A DNA stretch of 34,151 nt from Thamnocephalis sphaerospora (GCA_003614735.1 KZ992534.1:1-34151); one strand, 5' to 3'. Counted from the first letter of the stretch, positions 10,463-25,794 are shown. Translations and numbers: made by a program. Notes: generated by a model not told the origin, from the sequence alone.

Positions 10463-11492
10463 TCAACGTGTGTCTAGGCGCAGCAGACGACGCACACGAT
10501 CACGGAATGCACTGCGGCGTGTGCGTTTGTAACGCGCCAGAAAGCCGACTTGGCGGCTGTTGAATGCGCCGCGGCGGCACTGACGCACATGCTCGATCGC
10601 ATCCAGTGGATCCATACCGTGCTCAATCAAGGCAACTACCGCAAGACGTGCCCGTTAGCAGCACGCAACGCCAACCAGCTCAGCAACGGCGACACTCACT
10701 GCACACAAAAACGGGCGCACGGCCCAGACCAGCAACACAGTGCACAGCCACGGCTGGCAATGGCAGACCGTCGGCACGCGCTGCCAACACTTCAGCCTGA
10801 TGCTGCTCGGTCAATGCAAGCCACTGTTTGACAATGGGCGCAGGCGGCTGAAGAATGCGCAAACTAATCAGCGTACGCTACCAGACCGCTCGTCTACAAC
10901 GCTAGTCGCTACCCACCAAGCCACCATCCTCGAATGCCCAATCCTAATGTCGTGCATAGAGTAGGAGAAAGCAGCGCCAATCGTCAGCCACCCATGCCAA
11001 ACTGACGCACCACTGCAAACCACCTACGTGAACGTGAATGCCCACATCCTCCACACGACGCGCGTTGTAGGTTGGCTCGCAGACTCGCTGTCGCCCGGAA
11101 AAAGCACCACCATGTCAGCATGTTGTCGTATAAACCAAGGCTATCGGTAGTAACCAACCGCAATGTGCGTGACGTTGAGCTCCTTGAATTTCTGTCCAAT
11201 ATCAGAGCACAAGGATCGTAAGTGGAGGCCGTAAAAGCGTTGCTACACCCCTGACCCGCCAGCCTACCTGTAGATAGATAGGCAGCGAACTTTCTGTCGG
11301 ACAGTCGACAATGTAGAAGCGAAGATCTTCAAACTCGATCAGCGCAGGGGTGGCCAGCGCAGTGTGCAGTGACTTGTGGCCGACGCCACTGGCACCAGCA
11401 CTCTGCGGAAAGTAGGTAGCCACAGTTGTCTCGCTGCTGCTTGTGGCTGCGGTCGCCGTTGCGCCCGACTTGTGCGACACCAACGAAACCAT
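10463..11492 (-). CDS. PRL (PTP4A-type) dual-specificity phosphatase
   Basis: Protein tyrosine phosphatase of the PRL family. Exons (minus): 11492-11268, 11191-11159, 11087-11028, 10943-10917, 10847-10700, 10635-10463; 221 residues. Residues 1-50 are a Ser/Thr/Ala-rich extension. The core begins ALIEFEDLRFYIVDCPTESS. The family residues are present: Cys89 in RVCEPTY (the redox partner of the active-site cysteine in animal PRLs), the general-acid loop DWAFEDG (Asp112) and the P-loop HCVAGLGRAP (Cys152, Arg158), with the PRL-specific Ala after the Arg. The end GAFNSRQVGFLARY is also typical. The tail is polybasic (KRTRRSAFRDRVRRLLR) but stops at LDTR with no CAAX box, so prenylation is not predicted. 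In animals PRLs bind CNNM magnesium transporters; that role here is unproven. Confidence 0.92.
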
Positions 11493-11695
11493 AGTAGCCA
11501 GTGTAGTGGGTAAACGGTGCACGTAAGCGCACCAACAACCAGGGGAAGGATGTGAAGCAGCAAAAGTCCTCCACAAGGCCAATAACAGTCGGCTATAACA
11601 AAGGGAGCTGATGTCGTGAGAACGGCAAGGAGGCAACTCAAAGGACGATTTCACAACGCCTAGCAGGATCGCACAAGCACCAAACACAGCTGAGG

Positions 11696-11740
11696 TTAGC
11701 CTAAAAAAGACGCGGCAATGACAGACAAATCGACCACCAT
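11696..11740 (-). other. candidate upstream ORF in the PRL leader
   Basis: ATG at 11740-11738 opens a 14-codon frame (MVVDLSVIAASFLG) ending TAA at 11696-11698, about 200 bp before the PRL start at 11492. No other minus-strand ATG lies between it and the PRL start. Whether it is in the mature leader is unknown. Confidence 0.25.
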
Positions 11741-13035
11741 GGGTGCACACCAGCTGATCATCAGGAAAGGAGAGCACGCAGGTCGCGTACGTAGCGGTGA
11801 CCAAGATAGTGTCTCCAGGGGGTGTGCAAGCCCAAGTAGACGACCAAATGCACCAACAGGACCATGTCACGAGTATCGGCCACTTTGCGCAGGCTTACCG
11901 TAAATATCCAGTCCAGAGACCAAAGCAGGGGCCGAAGCACAGACGGCGAATGCGACAGAAGCGCGTCGGTTATCCCAGCTTAGCCGAAACGCTGGCCACC
12001 AAACGACTCGGCGCAGACGGCGGTGCGGTGGCGCAAGAGAACCGTGCCGTGCGCAGAGCAAGCAGAGACGGAGGACGGCAGCGGTGCGGAAGAGGCGGCC
12101 GAGAGCCAAGCAAGTCGCATTGGACAGCGGCAGGGAACGCGATAAGACGAGGACAGGGTGAGGACCTGTGTATACGGCGGAAATTAGAGCGGCAACCAGA
12201 CAAACAAGCGAAAAGTGGGCGGTGGGCGTAGGCAGCAGCGTATGCAGAAAAACCAAGCCGGTGTTGGCCGCAGTAGCGTACAAGGCGAGCAGTATGCAAC
12301 GTTTCAGTCGCCTTTTCTCCGGACTGAAGTGGCTTTGGTAGATTCAAAGTAAACGAATGACCAGATGGGTTCCAGCAGGATGGGTGCAGACAAAAAAGCA
12401 AAGTGATGCAAGCGAGAAGCCAGCGAGAACGGAGTGTCGGGTGAAAGATAAGGGGGAGGCAATCACACTCACACTCACACTCACACTCACATACACTCAC
12501 TCGCACACTCACACACTTGCTCATCCACCACATGTGTGCGCACGCGCCTCAAAGGGGATCATGGCCGGGTGAATAGTATGTGCCGGCACGCGCGCGGCAC
12601 ACCAAGATGTGCATTGCTTGGCGCTACTGGCGCGCGCGCTTACTTGCGTCGGCGTGACGCAGATGGTGCCATTAGGCATTGCAGCATGGCCATGCAGCCA
12701 GGGCACATACGGGACGCAACACCAGCATTAGATATGCTTACAACCATGGCTCAAAACGTCGCAAAATGTATCATTGACAGAAATAGACCAACAGGCGACA
12801 AAGTATGCAAAAGGCATCGCCAGCATTGGGCCGGATCGGTCCGGTTCGGTCGCGTGCCAGCCTATGGTCGTGCAACGTAAGATACGCAAGAAGAATAAAG
12901 CGAAAAGAGCAGAAGCAGGCCATGCAAGTGGAAACGGATGATGAACATGCGCAGCAATACACAAACAGAGGCAGTCGGGCAAAGGTATCGTCGGCGCTAC
13001 TAGTCCGGCAATAAGACGTATGTACACGGTCCAGT
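11741..13035. other. spacer between PRL and KDM4 genes, no confident gene
   Basis: Should contain the PRL promoter and the KDM4 3' UTR. Minus-strand frames (11867-12283, 11970-12533) are hydrophobic or Arg/Pro-rich and overlap each other; one has a GTAAGC donor near 11897, so a small membrane protein is possible but unproven. The CACTCA repeat at 12462-12516 lies inside. Confidence 0.4.
12462..12516. repeat. CACTCA-type microsatellite
   Basis: Imperfect tandem CACTCA/CACACT units. On the minus strand they read as repeated GTGAGT, identical to a consensus fungal 5' splice site. Confidence 0.85.
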
Positions 13036-16241
<3,206 letters not shown>

Positions 16242-16796
16242 GGTGCCAACGTTGGTACTGCCTTTGTCGCAGAGAAGCGCGGGATAGCACAGAGGAAGCC
16301 TGAGCAGCACGCAGGCCAAATCTCCAGGCGACGGGCACTCGCACAGTCGCGGCACACAGTGCCAGGCACACGCTCTCAACCTGCTCTAGAGCGACAGCGC
16401 TGGCGTTACAGACACGCGGCGAAGGGGAAAGGGCGCTGCAAGATCACGCTGCCGTTGAAATTCCAGCACGCAGAAAGTCAATGCGGCAAAGTGCAAAGCA
16501 GAAGCAAGAAGGGGATGTCGCCACCAGGACGGCGGCAGAGCGCAGCGCTGAAGACGAGAGGTCGGTACGCGCACACAGACTAGTCTCCTAGCAGGAAAGC
16601 AGGCGAAAGCGCGGTTACGAAACAGAGCTGGCGCCAGAACAGAGAAAGAAGGCGAACCGAGTGCAGCAACACAAGGCTGCCTAGAGAGATGAAGCAACTT
16701 GACCAGTACTTCATCTCTCACAACCATTTACTTGACCCACCCACACTCTTCAGCCCCCCCCACATACACACAGAGTCTGCCGTGCCACTACCCGCC
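16242..16796. other. divergent promoter region, KDM4 (-) and SDF2 (+)
   Basis: A 555-bp spacer between two start codons that face away from each other, so it should hold both promoters. It has purine-rich stretches and a C7 run at 16755-16761, but no clear TATA box. Short frames inside are not conserved. Confidence 0.55.
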
Positions 16797-17821
16797 ATGC
16801 CACGCTGTATGCTGCTTCTCGTCTGTTTGGCCATCGGAGCCATGCCGCTTGTAGACGCCGATGACATTAGCCTAGAGCCAGGTGCGCGTCTGCCGCGTGT
16901 GCTCCGTACTGGTCGCGCACTCACAGCCGCACCACGCTAGGCTTTACCAGCGTGACCTGCGGCAGTGTCATCAAGCTTGCCCACCATGCCACCGGCTATA
17001 AGCTGCATTCGCAAGAAGTCAAATACGGTGCGTCAGCGCAAATGCGCATATAACCCAGCGATGCTCACTCGCAGCGCATACACCGTGCTCAGGCACGGGC
17101 AGCGGTCAGCAGTCGGTGACTGGACTGCAGGCCAGCGCCGATCCCGACTGTCTCTGGCAGGTGAATGCAGCAATGGGCGAAGAGTGCCGGCGCGGGTAAG
17201 TAGCTGTGAGCGGCTGCATAGCGACGTCCACGCTCAGCATGCTTGTTGTCGCCTGCAGCGAGCCGGTCAAGTGCGGCCAGTCGATCCGTCTGGTGCACTA
17301 CAGCACCTCAAAACTGCTGCATAGCCACCGGCATACGTCGCCGCTCTCAAACAACCAGGAAGTGAGCGCGTTTGACGGGCAGGATGCCGGTAAGCAGGCG
17401 TCTGGGTGGTACCGAATGGGCATACACGCAAAAGCCAACATTTGCGCACGCGTTGCAACGCAGGCGACAACTGGACGGTCGAGTGTGTAGCAGCGGATAG
17501 CGCCGGAGCAGCGTGGCGGCGCGAAACACCCGTGCGGCTGCAACACGCCGAGACCGACATGTACCTGTATGCATCCGACGCCTACATGTACGGCTCGCCT
17601 ATCCGCGGTCAGATGGAAGTGTCGGCGGTGAGCGCGCCAGACGACAACACGCTCTGGCGGTCAGAGGTAGATATCGCGCTGCATGCTGTGCCAATGACGG
17701 TTCTGGCTGACGATCAATGATCGCTGCGGCATAGAATGGTATTTACTTTGGCTCCAGCGATACAGCGGCCGAGGAAGAGACCAGCGAGGCGGACGAGTCG
17801 GTCGAGCACGACGAGCTTTAG
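16797..17821 (+). CDS. SDF2-family MIR-domain ER protein ending in HDEL
   Basis: Soluble ER-lumen protein related to SDF2/SDF2L1, which in animals and plants works with ER Hsp40 chaperones in glycoprotein quality control. Exons: 16797-16881, 16941-17027, 17093-17195, 17259-17389, 17464-17666, 17735-17821; 231 residues. Residues 1-22 are a signal peptide (MPRCMLLLVCLAIGAMPL...). Three MIR repeats follow, with the family hallmarks SVTCGSVIKLAHH, LHSQEVKYGTGSGQQSVTG, KCGQSIRLVHYSTSKLLHSH and SPLSNNQEVSAF. The C-terminus is acidic and ends EHDEL, a canonical ER retrieval signal, which confirms the last exon and stop. Full family length, no defects seen. It starts divergently from KDM4 and converges on the BRD8 gene with 75 bp between stops. 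Confidence 0.95.
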
Positions 17822-17896
17822 CTGATCGACAGCGCCAACGCGTGCATCTAGCAAGTGAAGAGACAAGTGATACATTTTGAATTAAAACAGCGCACG

Positions 17897-20583
17897 CTAA
17901 GTTGAGCCCAGCCGCGGCGATTCGGCGGCCATGATGCTGCATTTACGTCGTCGATGGGTACTTGTCTGCCAAGAGGTAGCTTCGGTCTGACGAAACGCGT
18001 TGATTGCGCGATCCACCTCGTCCATCATCTCCAAGGCCATCTGGTAAAACTCGCTGCCAGCCGGATTAAACATGGCCGCGTTTTGGAAGATGAGCATCAT
18101 GTCGCGATGAAACTCGTCCGTCGTATTGATCACCTGTTTCCAGCATGCATCGCAACGCAGTCAGTCGACAGTCCGTGCTTGACGACATGCGCACGCTCAA
18201 CGCACCCCTTCGCGCACGCGCTTGCGCACAGTATTGAGATCCATCGGCCGCTTGATCACGTCATAGTATCCGGGAGCCTGTTGGCGACGAATAGGTTGCG
18301 CAAACACCGACGCATACCGATGGTTGGCCAGATCACGCCAAATCATGAGAACCAGCTTGCGCCACGTCTTTTGCCGCTCCACCTCTTCCTCGTGCGACAG
18401 TTCCATGCGTGTGGGCGTTGACGCCTTGCTCCATCGCGGCCCATTGTGATCCGACTCGGCATCCGAGCCTAGGTCCGCGCTAGAAGCTATACACGCCACC
18501 GCACACCGTCAGTCGGTTGACCCAGCATCAAGCAGAATAGCGTGTACCTACCCCGCAGTACGCTTTCTGCCATAGGCGATGGCGACCGCGACAGTGGCAT
18601 CTCGTCCTGCTCGGCTCGCTCCGAAACGCTGGCCGATGGAACTGCCGCTGCGACTTCGTCGTCTGTCGGTAAAGACACTTCACGCTTCATCTCCACCGAC
18701 TGGGCGTCTGCCGTTTCCGCTTCGTGTGTGTGATCTTTCACAACAGTCTGCTGTGCGGCAGCACTCGTCATTTCCGCATCCGGAGCCTGCTCTGATGCTG
18801 CAGACACAGGTGGCGAGTGGTGCTCAAGCTCATCCGTTTCTTTGGCCTTGATGTGCCCATCAGCTGACGACGTCTCCACCACCGCTCGATCCGTCTTGTC
18901 CAAAGACGGTTGCTTTATGTCCGCTTGCATCTGCTCATTCACGACTGCCTCCACCACGTCGTGTGTCTCGGCCAGGGGCGCATAATGCTGTGCGTCTTCT
19001 TCGACCTTCACCGCCTGCTTGGGCGCCTCTGGCGCCTCGTCCTGCGGTGATGCTTTAGCTGGCACTTTAGATGATGCGATGGGTGATGCACTGGCCGCAG
19101 CAGTGGAACTGGTGTTTGCTCCCGGTAGCGACTCAATACCCTCCATGCCGTCCTGCTCTGACATCCAGGATGTTCCGTCCCCATTCATCTCCTCAGCCGG
19201 AAAAGCAGCACTTTCATTCTGCTGTTCTACAGCCGCGTCATGTACCACCTCACTGGATGTCACCACAGATGCGTCGGCGATATCGGCGGCAGAGTGCAGG
19301 TCTTTGGCCTCACCAGGCACGGGCGCTTCCGACGCCACCAAGGTCGGTGGTATAGCGTGTTCGTCAACTTCCATAGCATCAACCTTATCCGGCAGCTCCT
19401 GTGTCTCTCCAGCCGGTTCGGATAGTGGCGTGGCAGCTGTGTTTAGATTAGCGCCTACTTTGGCAGCACCTTGGACGTTGTCCTGTTCCATTTGTGTTGT
19501 TGTGCGCGGTGATGGTACTTTGGCGGCGGCAATCTCGTCTGGCCTGGCCTCTACAGCCAGAGCCAGCTCGTCTACTCCCCGCACGACAGGTGCTGCCACT
19601 GTCGCTGTCATTGTCTGTCCATCAACCGCTTGCACGTTTCCCGACTCTTCCGACGTTGTTGTTTCCAGCAATGTACTGCCAACTGTCGTGAGAACAGGCA
19701 CACCAGAGGTCGTTTCCTCGACCGGCAGGACTGCCGTGCCATCGGAGCTGTCGTATTTATGCTGCTGTTCCAACAGTCGCGTATCCCATTTGCCAGTGCG
19801 AATCTGATGGATCTCTTCAACCAGCGTTCTACCACCCGTGGGCATCATAAGCTGGTGCGCATCTTCGCAGCACCAATGCTTGCTACAACCTACCCAATGC
19901 GCTCCTCGTCATCCTTGATGGCGCGCTTCAGTTCCTCAACGCGCTGCGCGTGAAAGTGGCTTGCCAGCTTGATCACCGCAGGCATATCTGATGTGCCGAG
20001 GCGTGTTTGGCATTAGCCAGTGTGCGCAAACCGCGTTTAGCCCACGTCATCGCCAACCTACCGCGCGTAGCGCTTGTTGCACCCGAATCGCCACCTTCCG
20101 CAGCATCACCTGCAGCGCGCCTCTGCTTTCTGCACAAGTGGACACGTCAGTCGCTGTGTAAGCTCCGCAGCCGGCGGTTTGCCTACATACCGCTCCTCCT
20201 CTAGCTCGCTGATGAGGCGCAGGTACTGTCGCTCGCAATTCTAGCGGTGCCAAACAGGGTGTGGTCAGATAAGGTGACGGCAGCCTGCGTCTATCTGCGC
20301 CTCCGCCTACCTTGGGCGTCAGCTCTTCCGAGCGCGTGATAAGCCGGTGCTGCCGCAGAGTACGCGACACCGTCGGCCAGCTATCGTCTCCGTAGTGATA
20401 GACCGCTTGCGTGAGCAGTAGATTCTCGAGCGTGCCCCAGACAGGCGCATCGCTGCCGGCCCCTGTTGCAGCGGCGACACTCGCGCCGTCACCGGTGTCG
20501 TGGGCCGGCACGTCGGACATGTCGACGTCGCCAGACAGCTGGGCAGCGTCCTCGGAGCGTATGGTGGCAAGATTCGCCGCCAT
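17897..20583 (-). CDS. BRD8/Bdc1-type bromodomain subunit of NuA4 acetyltransferase
   Basis: Nuclear protein with a C-terminal bromodomain, expected in the NuA4/TIP60 histone acetyltransferase complex. Exons (minus): 20583-20311, 20240-20191, 20129-20062, 19987-19894, 19828-18552, 18486-18206, 18133-17897; 759 residues. The start is the ATG at 20583, because the upstream frame has no earlier ATG. Residues about 48-108 (WGTLENLLLTQAVYHYGDDS, TVSRTLRQHR, CERQYLRLISELE) match the SANT-like N-terminus of BRD8. A segment HQIRTGKWD follows near 185. The big fifth exon is acidic and low-complexity (Glu/Ala/Val/Thr). The bromodomain is about 618-735: GYYDVIKRPMDLNTVRKRV, then FQNAAMFNP, where Asn704 is the expected acetyl-lysine-binding residue. 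Assignment to BRD8 rests on the N-terminal domain plus the single bromodomain. Confidence 0.9.
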
Positions 20584-21439
20584 GGATCGGAGGGCGCGTG
20601 GAGCAGACGTGGACAAGAAGCAGAATCGTGCGCCAAGATTTATATGTTGACGATCGCGATGACAGGAGCAAGTACAGACACGTTTCAGCCGTGCGCCACG
20701 ACCAAGACTACTTCACATACGTATCAGGTGCACATGCAGCCCTGTAACACAGGTTATCGGCAGCGTGTTGGGTTGGTATGTATAGGCAGACGGCGACGCA
20801 TGGCAGCGTCCGCCAACGGCATGAAACAGAAGAAACAGCCAGTGGCAACAACGGCCACGGAGCAGATGGAGAGAGAGCGTGTAGATGATCCTGAGAAAGA
20901 CATCGCTAAATTAAAAGCACACGCGCCAAGGCACGAAGAACAGAAATCAGGGCGGCCGCCGATCGTAGGTAGGAGTCGGTGCGAGCGAGGACGACGACAA
21001 AAAGGCGGAACATGGCAGAGGGGACGGGCGTGTCGGCGGCGATAGCAGCGACAGCCACGGCGGCGACGGCGATGGATAGACAGGGTGGTCGACGCTCGGC
21101 GGCGACAGGCCGCGGTGCGGATGATATCGAAACAAAAGAGTACGTGTACGCGTGGACGTGAAATGCAGACGAGAAAAATGCAGCAGGCGGCAACGGCAGC
21201 AGCAGCAGCAGCAACAGCAACAGTGACGACGACAACGACGACGACAGCGACGATGGTGGTCGTGGCCGTGACGACGGCCCATGCGAGTGCGCGCGCGCAG
21301 GCAAATGCAGACGGCAGCAGCGGTGGCGGCATAATAACAATGAAATAGGGCGCGGACAACACGCGCTGGCCGGCGGCGACAGCAAGCAGCAAAGAAAGAC
21401 GAATAGGCAGGACTGGCACTCTGACAGCGGTCGCAGCGC
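20584..21439. other. spacer: BRD8 promoter and VPS9 3' flank, with triplet repeats
   Basis: No gene is recognised. Both strands have long open frames, but these are Arg-, Cys- or Ala-rich products of GC-rich triplets. A CAG/CGA-type imperfect repeat lies at 21178-21260. Confidence 0.5.
21178..21260. repeat. imperfect CAG / CGA triplet repeat
   Basis: Runs of GCAGCAGCAG followed by ACGACGACG units. It lies about 180 bp or more past the VPS9 stop, so it is probably 3' UTR or intergenic. Confidence 0.75.
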
Positions 21440-24425
21440 TCAGTCGTGTTCGTCATCGTCGTCGAGCGGCTCGTCGTTTTCATCTGCAATGCTGTTTGAG
21501 ATCTCCAGGAGCGCCTCAATGGCCGGCGGCAGATGACCGCGATGCGCCTGCAGCACCATGTGGCACACCTCGACATCAACGTTGGGGAACATGTTTCGCA
21601 GCATGTCAAACGCGTGCGCATAGTCTTTGCTGCGTGTAAGCGTGCTCCGCGACTGGAAGGACTGTGCGTCGGAAAACGTGTACAGGGAGGCCATCGAGTC
21701 GATCGACATTGTGCGCGCTCGCCGGATCGCCTGCGGCAGGGACTCGCGTTGTGAGGTCGTCGGCGACCAGGTGTTTGTCGAGGGCGCCGTGCTGCTGGGT
21801 GGCGAGGCTCTACCGGGGAACTGGCTGCTGGCGCTACCCTCGTCCGAGTCGGTCACGTCCATCAGCTGATCAAAGCGTCGAACTGCGCGCTGTGCCAGGT
21901 TCACGCCCTTCGTCAGGATACTGAGTCCGTTTGGGCGCTGCGGCGTGGACGCGCCAGACGCACCGGCCGAGCTAGTAATTGACGGCCGGCGCGATGCGCC
22001 GCGTGAAGAGGACGACGGCGTCATCGGCGGCGTAGTATTCTCGTAGCTGATAGGAGGACGCGGAGGCGGAGGGCTTGTGGGTCGGTTCTCCGCCGCCAGC
22101 TCCTCCAGCGTGCGGCTGATGGAGGCGTCAAACTCCTCTCGAGAGATGGAAAGCGAGCTTGCGTCCATCCGCTCCAGGAACGAAATGACGCCCATCTGCA
22201 GACGATAGGCAAAGTGCCGTTAGCAATGGCGTCGATCTCGCAGACACATGCACCCACACACATGCACATGCGCATGCCAACGTACCAGGTTGGTTAAATA
22301 ATAGCCGGCCTCCGATTCTAGTCGCGACGGATGCCGAAACCGCGAGATGTACCTGAGCAACGCGTCAGCAACACCGTCGATCAGCAATCCAGATGTGGTA
22401 GCGCCCGCAGGTTCACGCCTATACGATACGCACTGTACATTCGATACCAGCTGTTCGGGATTCGCTTTGATTACAACGTAAATAAGGATGGGAAGAAACT
22501 TGTCCGCTCCTGCCGCTTCGCCTTCCATGCGTCTCAGCAAAGCTGCGGTAAATGCGCATGTTAGCTACCACTGGTGCAGACCCAGCACAGCGCCGCGAAA
22601 CATACTGAAAATGACGATGCAGCAGTTGAGAATGCAGATAAGCTTGTCGCGCGGCGCACGATAGTTGTTCATCTTGAGCAGCTCTAGCAGTAGGCACCAG
22701 CAAGCTCAGTCCGCTGCCGAGTCGGTCGTCCGGTCACATGCGACAACGTACCCTTTTGCGCGAATTCAAAGTACGACTCGTTGTTGGCCGTGGTGGGAAT
22801 ATCCAGGTGCTCCTCCTTGATCCACCGAAAAATCTGAATCTTCTGGTGGGTGATTTCATCGCGCTCCGCATCGTCCGTCGTCGAAGAGCAGAAGGTTCTA
22901 GCGCACATGCAACGATGAGCCTTGTCGTCTGATGATTGCCATTTTTGCTTGCCATGGTGTTCCACTCCGTTGCACCAGCGCCGTCATCGCCGTCGACATG
23001 CACACTGCTACTTACTCGCCAAACAACCGGTTCATCACCAGCTTCTCCATGCCTTCGCGGGCATTGTCAAACTCGGCCTCGGACACGCCCCGCCACTGAT
23101 CGCACTCGTGCATCTTTCCCTCGATAAACTATTTCAGCCACGCAAAGCGGTTGCAGCAAAGCAGCACACACACACATCAGCACGATCTACTTGTACGGCA
23201 ATGCCGGTCACCTGTGCCACGCTCCTACCTCGAGAAAGTCGTGGATGATCCGAATCTGCTCATTCACCGCCCATGCCTTTTTGCTAAACTCACGCAGGAA
23301 GCTGTGTTGCCATAAAGGAAAGCCAAGGTGAGTTAGTGTGCGCAATGGCTAGTGCGTGCTTCATCCAAGCCACGCGCAATTACCTTTTCAGGTAGCGGGC
23401 AATAGGCGCGGAGCTGCGATGCCGCATCTGTTCGAGGAAGCGGCGATAGTCAAACTTTGGCTTCTCCTCCTTGCCGGCGTCGGCATCTTTGGCGCCAGAC
23501 GAGTCCCCACGAGCCAGATTCTCCGACAATGGCACGGCCACAGCGGGCACCCCTGCATCTTCAGCACCATTTGCATCTGCCTGGTCATCTGCACGGCTGC
23601 TGCTGTCTTCGCCCTCCTTGTTCTTGGCACCGAGAGTGCCGTTCGTGTGCTGACTGGCCTTGAGCTTGCGGCTGCCGGCCAGACTAGTCGTGCGCACGTC
23701 CGGTTTGGCCGCATCAGGCAGCGAAGACACTGATGGCACCGTGTATGGCGAGCGCAGCAGCGGTGACACAGGTGAGCAACGGGCAGAAATAGGCGGCGAA
23801 ACATCATGCAACGCGTGTAGAGGGCGAACGGGCCCACGGGTCGTGAGAGAGCGGCGCAAACGCCACCACGCGGAGCGATGGAGCACGTGCCCCGCAAGTC
23901 TGTTCACTCTGCCAAGGATCCAAACTCCCCGGCAGTACCCCCGGTCGACGCCATAGCCACCGCTGTGACACGAGCTGGCGCCCTGCCTGCACCACCGTGC
24001 TCCTGGCGTGTGTGTGTGTGCTTACCGCGGGGATAATCCTTGAGGGTGGCGTCGGTGACTGTATGCCCGTTGACGGCGGCCCCACTGCTGCCACGCCGGC
24101 GACGACCAATCGCAGCCGCGTCGTGGTTGCTCCTGCTATCGCTCCGATGCGGCCGTTGCGGACGGCGTAGCTGCTGACGGCCGAGGGGTGCGCCCGTGCC
24201 GTTGGCCGACAGAACATGCTCCTTGCCGGACGACACAGGGCGCTGGGGCGGCGTATCGACAAGGATAGGGTCGAATTCGCGTACGAGATCGCCCACCGAG
24301 TAGCCACCGCCGCCGTCGCCGCCGCTCTGCACGCTGTTAGGCTGCTGGAGCGGCGAGTACCGAACCGTGTCCTCTGGCCCGGATGGCTTGGTCGGGTGCG
24401 ACATGACCTCCGTAGTCATATGCAT
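21440..24425 (-). CDS. VPS9: Vps9-type Rab5 guanine nucleotide exchange factor with CUE domain
   Basis: Endocytic/vacuolar-sorting GEF that activates Rab5 GTPases (Vps21 in yeast). Exons (minus): 24425-24026, 23906-23384, 23301-23229, 23128-23016, 22897-22752, 22683-22606, 22542-22434, 22352-22286, 22195-21440; 754 residues. The N-terminal 280 or so are low-complexity. A helical bundle starts near 285 ([20 protein letters not shown]). The VPS9 domain runs to about 503: [56 protein letters not shown], and RFRHPSRL...EAGYYLTNL. After a Ser/Pro-rich stretch, residues about 695-735 are a CUE ubiquitin-binding domain with its MFP and LL motifs ([19 protein letters not shown]), followed by an acidic tail. 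Start and first intron (23907-24025) are less sure; the upstream frame has no ATG. Confidence 0.93.
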
Positions 24426-25608
24426 GGAGATTGGAGGCGTGGGCGCGTCCGTAGGGCGTATATGCGCGGGCCGTGGGATGGGCAAGGGCGAACGGAGGAG
24501 TAGGCAGGCGCTGGCGGTGGTCGTGGAGGAAGAGGAAGAAGCGTGAAACGAGCGAGTCAATAGAGTCGCGGAGCAGAGGAGCTGTGGCTAGCCGCTGAAA
24601 GTTGGTTGCAGAACGAGAAAGGGAAAACAACACCAAACGCCGGACAAATGCGGCAGTGACCGAGTGTGCAAAGCAGGGTGGGAGGAGGAGGAGGAGGAGG
24701 AGAGAGGCACTGCAGGCCGGGCGATTGAGAGCGCAGCGCAGTAGAGACAGCACTGCCCACCCACTGTGAGCGGAGTAGGGCAGCGACCGACAGCAGCGAC
24801 CGACTGGTGCGACCGACAACGGGTCAGCGGGCAACGCAGGCAGCGGTAGCAAGCAGTGGCGCAACCGAAAAACGCCGCCGGGCCACCGTAGACCCAAGAC
24901 GTGGCAGCAGCTCAGACAGCAAGCGTGAGCGCGCCAGATGACCACGGCAATGACGAGCGTCAAAGCCGCACGTGCGAGCGTATGCGTATGTGTGCGCGTG
25001 CGTGAAGCGGCGCTGTGGCGTTGACCGCGTGCCAGACGAGAAAGGAGGCCGCAATGAGAAACGGCTGCAAAAGCAGGAGCAACGAGCGGCAATGCTAAAA
25101 CGGCAGAGATGGAGGGTGCCCACGCGTGACGGCCAGCGATAGTGCAAACAGTGGGCAAAGGAGAGCGAGGGGTAAGGGCACGCTACGTTCAAAGGGCAGG
25201 CGGTTGCGGCGGTAACCGTCAATGCTGTAGGAGAGAGCAGCAGCAGCGGTGGTGGTGGTCGTACTAGTAAGGCGTCGCAGCGATAGTAGCAGTAGTAGTG
25301 GTGGTAGTAGAGTAGTAGTTTGTAGTAATAGGAACGTTGAGCGACCGGCAAGATCAAGTGACCGCCTTCTGGTGGACGGCGAATAGGTGGATACCAACCC
25401 CCGGTTGTCCACGCAAATCCGCCACAAAACGTGCGTATCAGTTGGTGGGACCGCGTGCAAAACAAGCAACGGGCGAGCCAGCTGCGCGTGGGGACTGAGT
25501 AGACCAGGAAACAATACCAGCGAGGGAAACAGCAAGCTCGGTGGATCAGCAGGGACACCGGTGCAAGCGGGCCGATAGCAACGGCGGCAGCAAGGAAGAC
25601 CAAGGAGC

Positions 25609-25660
25609 GTGGAAGAGAGAGAGAGGGAGGGAGAGAAAGAGAGAGAGAGAGAGAGAGAGC
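25609..25660. repeat. GA dinucleotide microsatellite
   Basis: An almost pure GA tract, interrupted by GGGAGG and AAAG. It is about 680 bp upstream of the TRM6 start. Confidence 0.85.
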
Positions 25661-25794
25661 AAAGCCTGGTGTGTGATCATGAACACAACAGGCAGTGGCA
25701 GCAGCAGCAGACAGTCATCGGCGTAACACGCTCCGTCAGGCCGGCGGCTTCCTTTGATGGGCATCTGGTTGTACGCATGCGCCCATGGCTCCAA

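Noticed and set aside
11202-11870. Minus-strand frame that continues in phase into the PRL start, suggesting a longer N-terminus
   Set aside because: Upstream residues are Cys/Trp-rich and irregular, and the ATG at 11492 precedes a coherent Ser/Thr-rich leader, so the shorter start was kept.
11867-12533. Overlapping minus-strand hydrophobic frames that might be a membrane protein
   Set aside because: Two frames are equally open, there is no convincing start, and the 3' join is ambiguous. Left as an unresolved region.
20754-21419. Long minus-strand frame with Val/Ala/Arg runs
   Set aside because: Composition is explained by triplet repeats in the VPS9 3' flank; no family resemblance.
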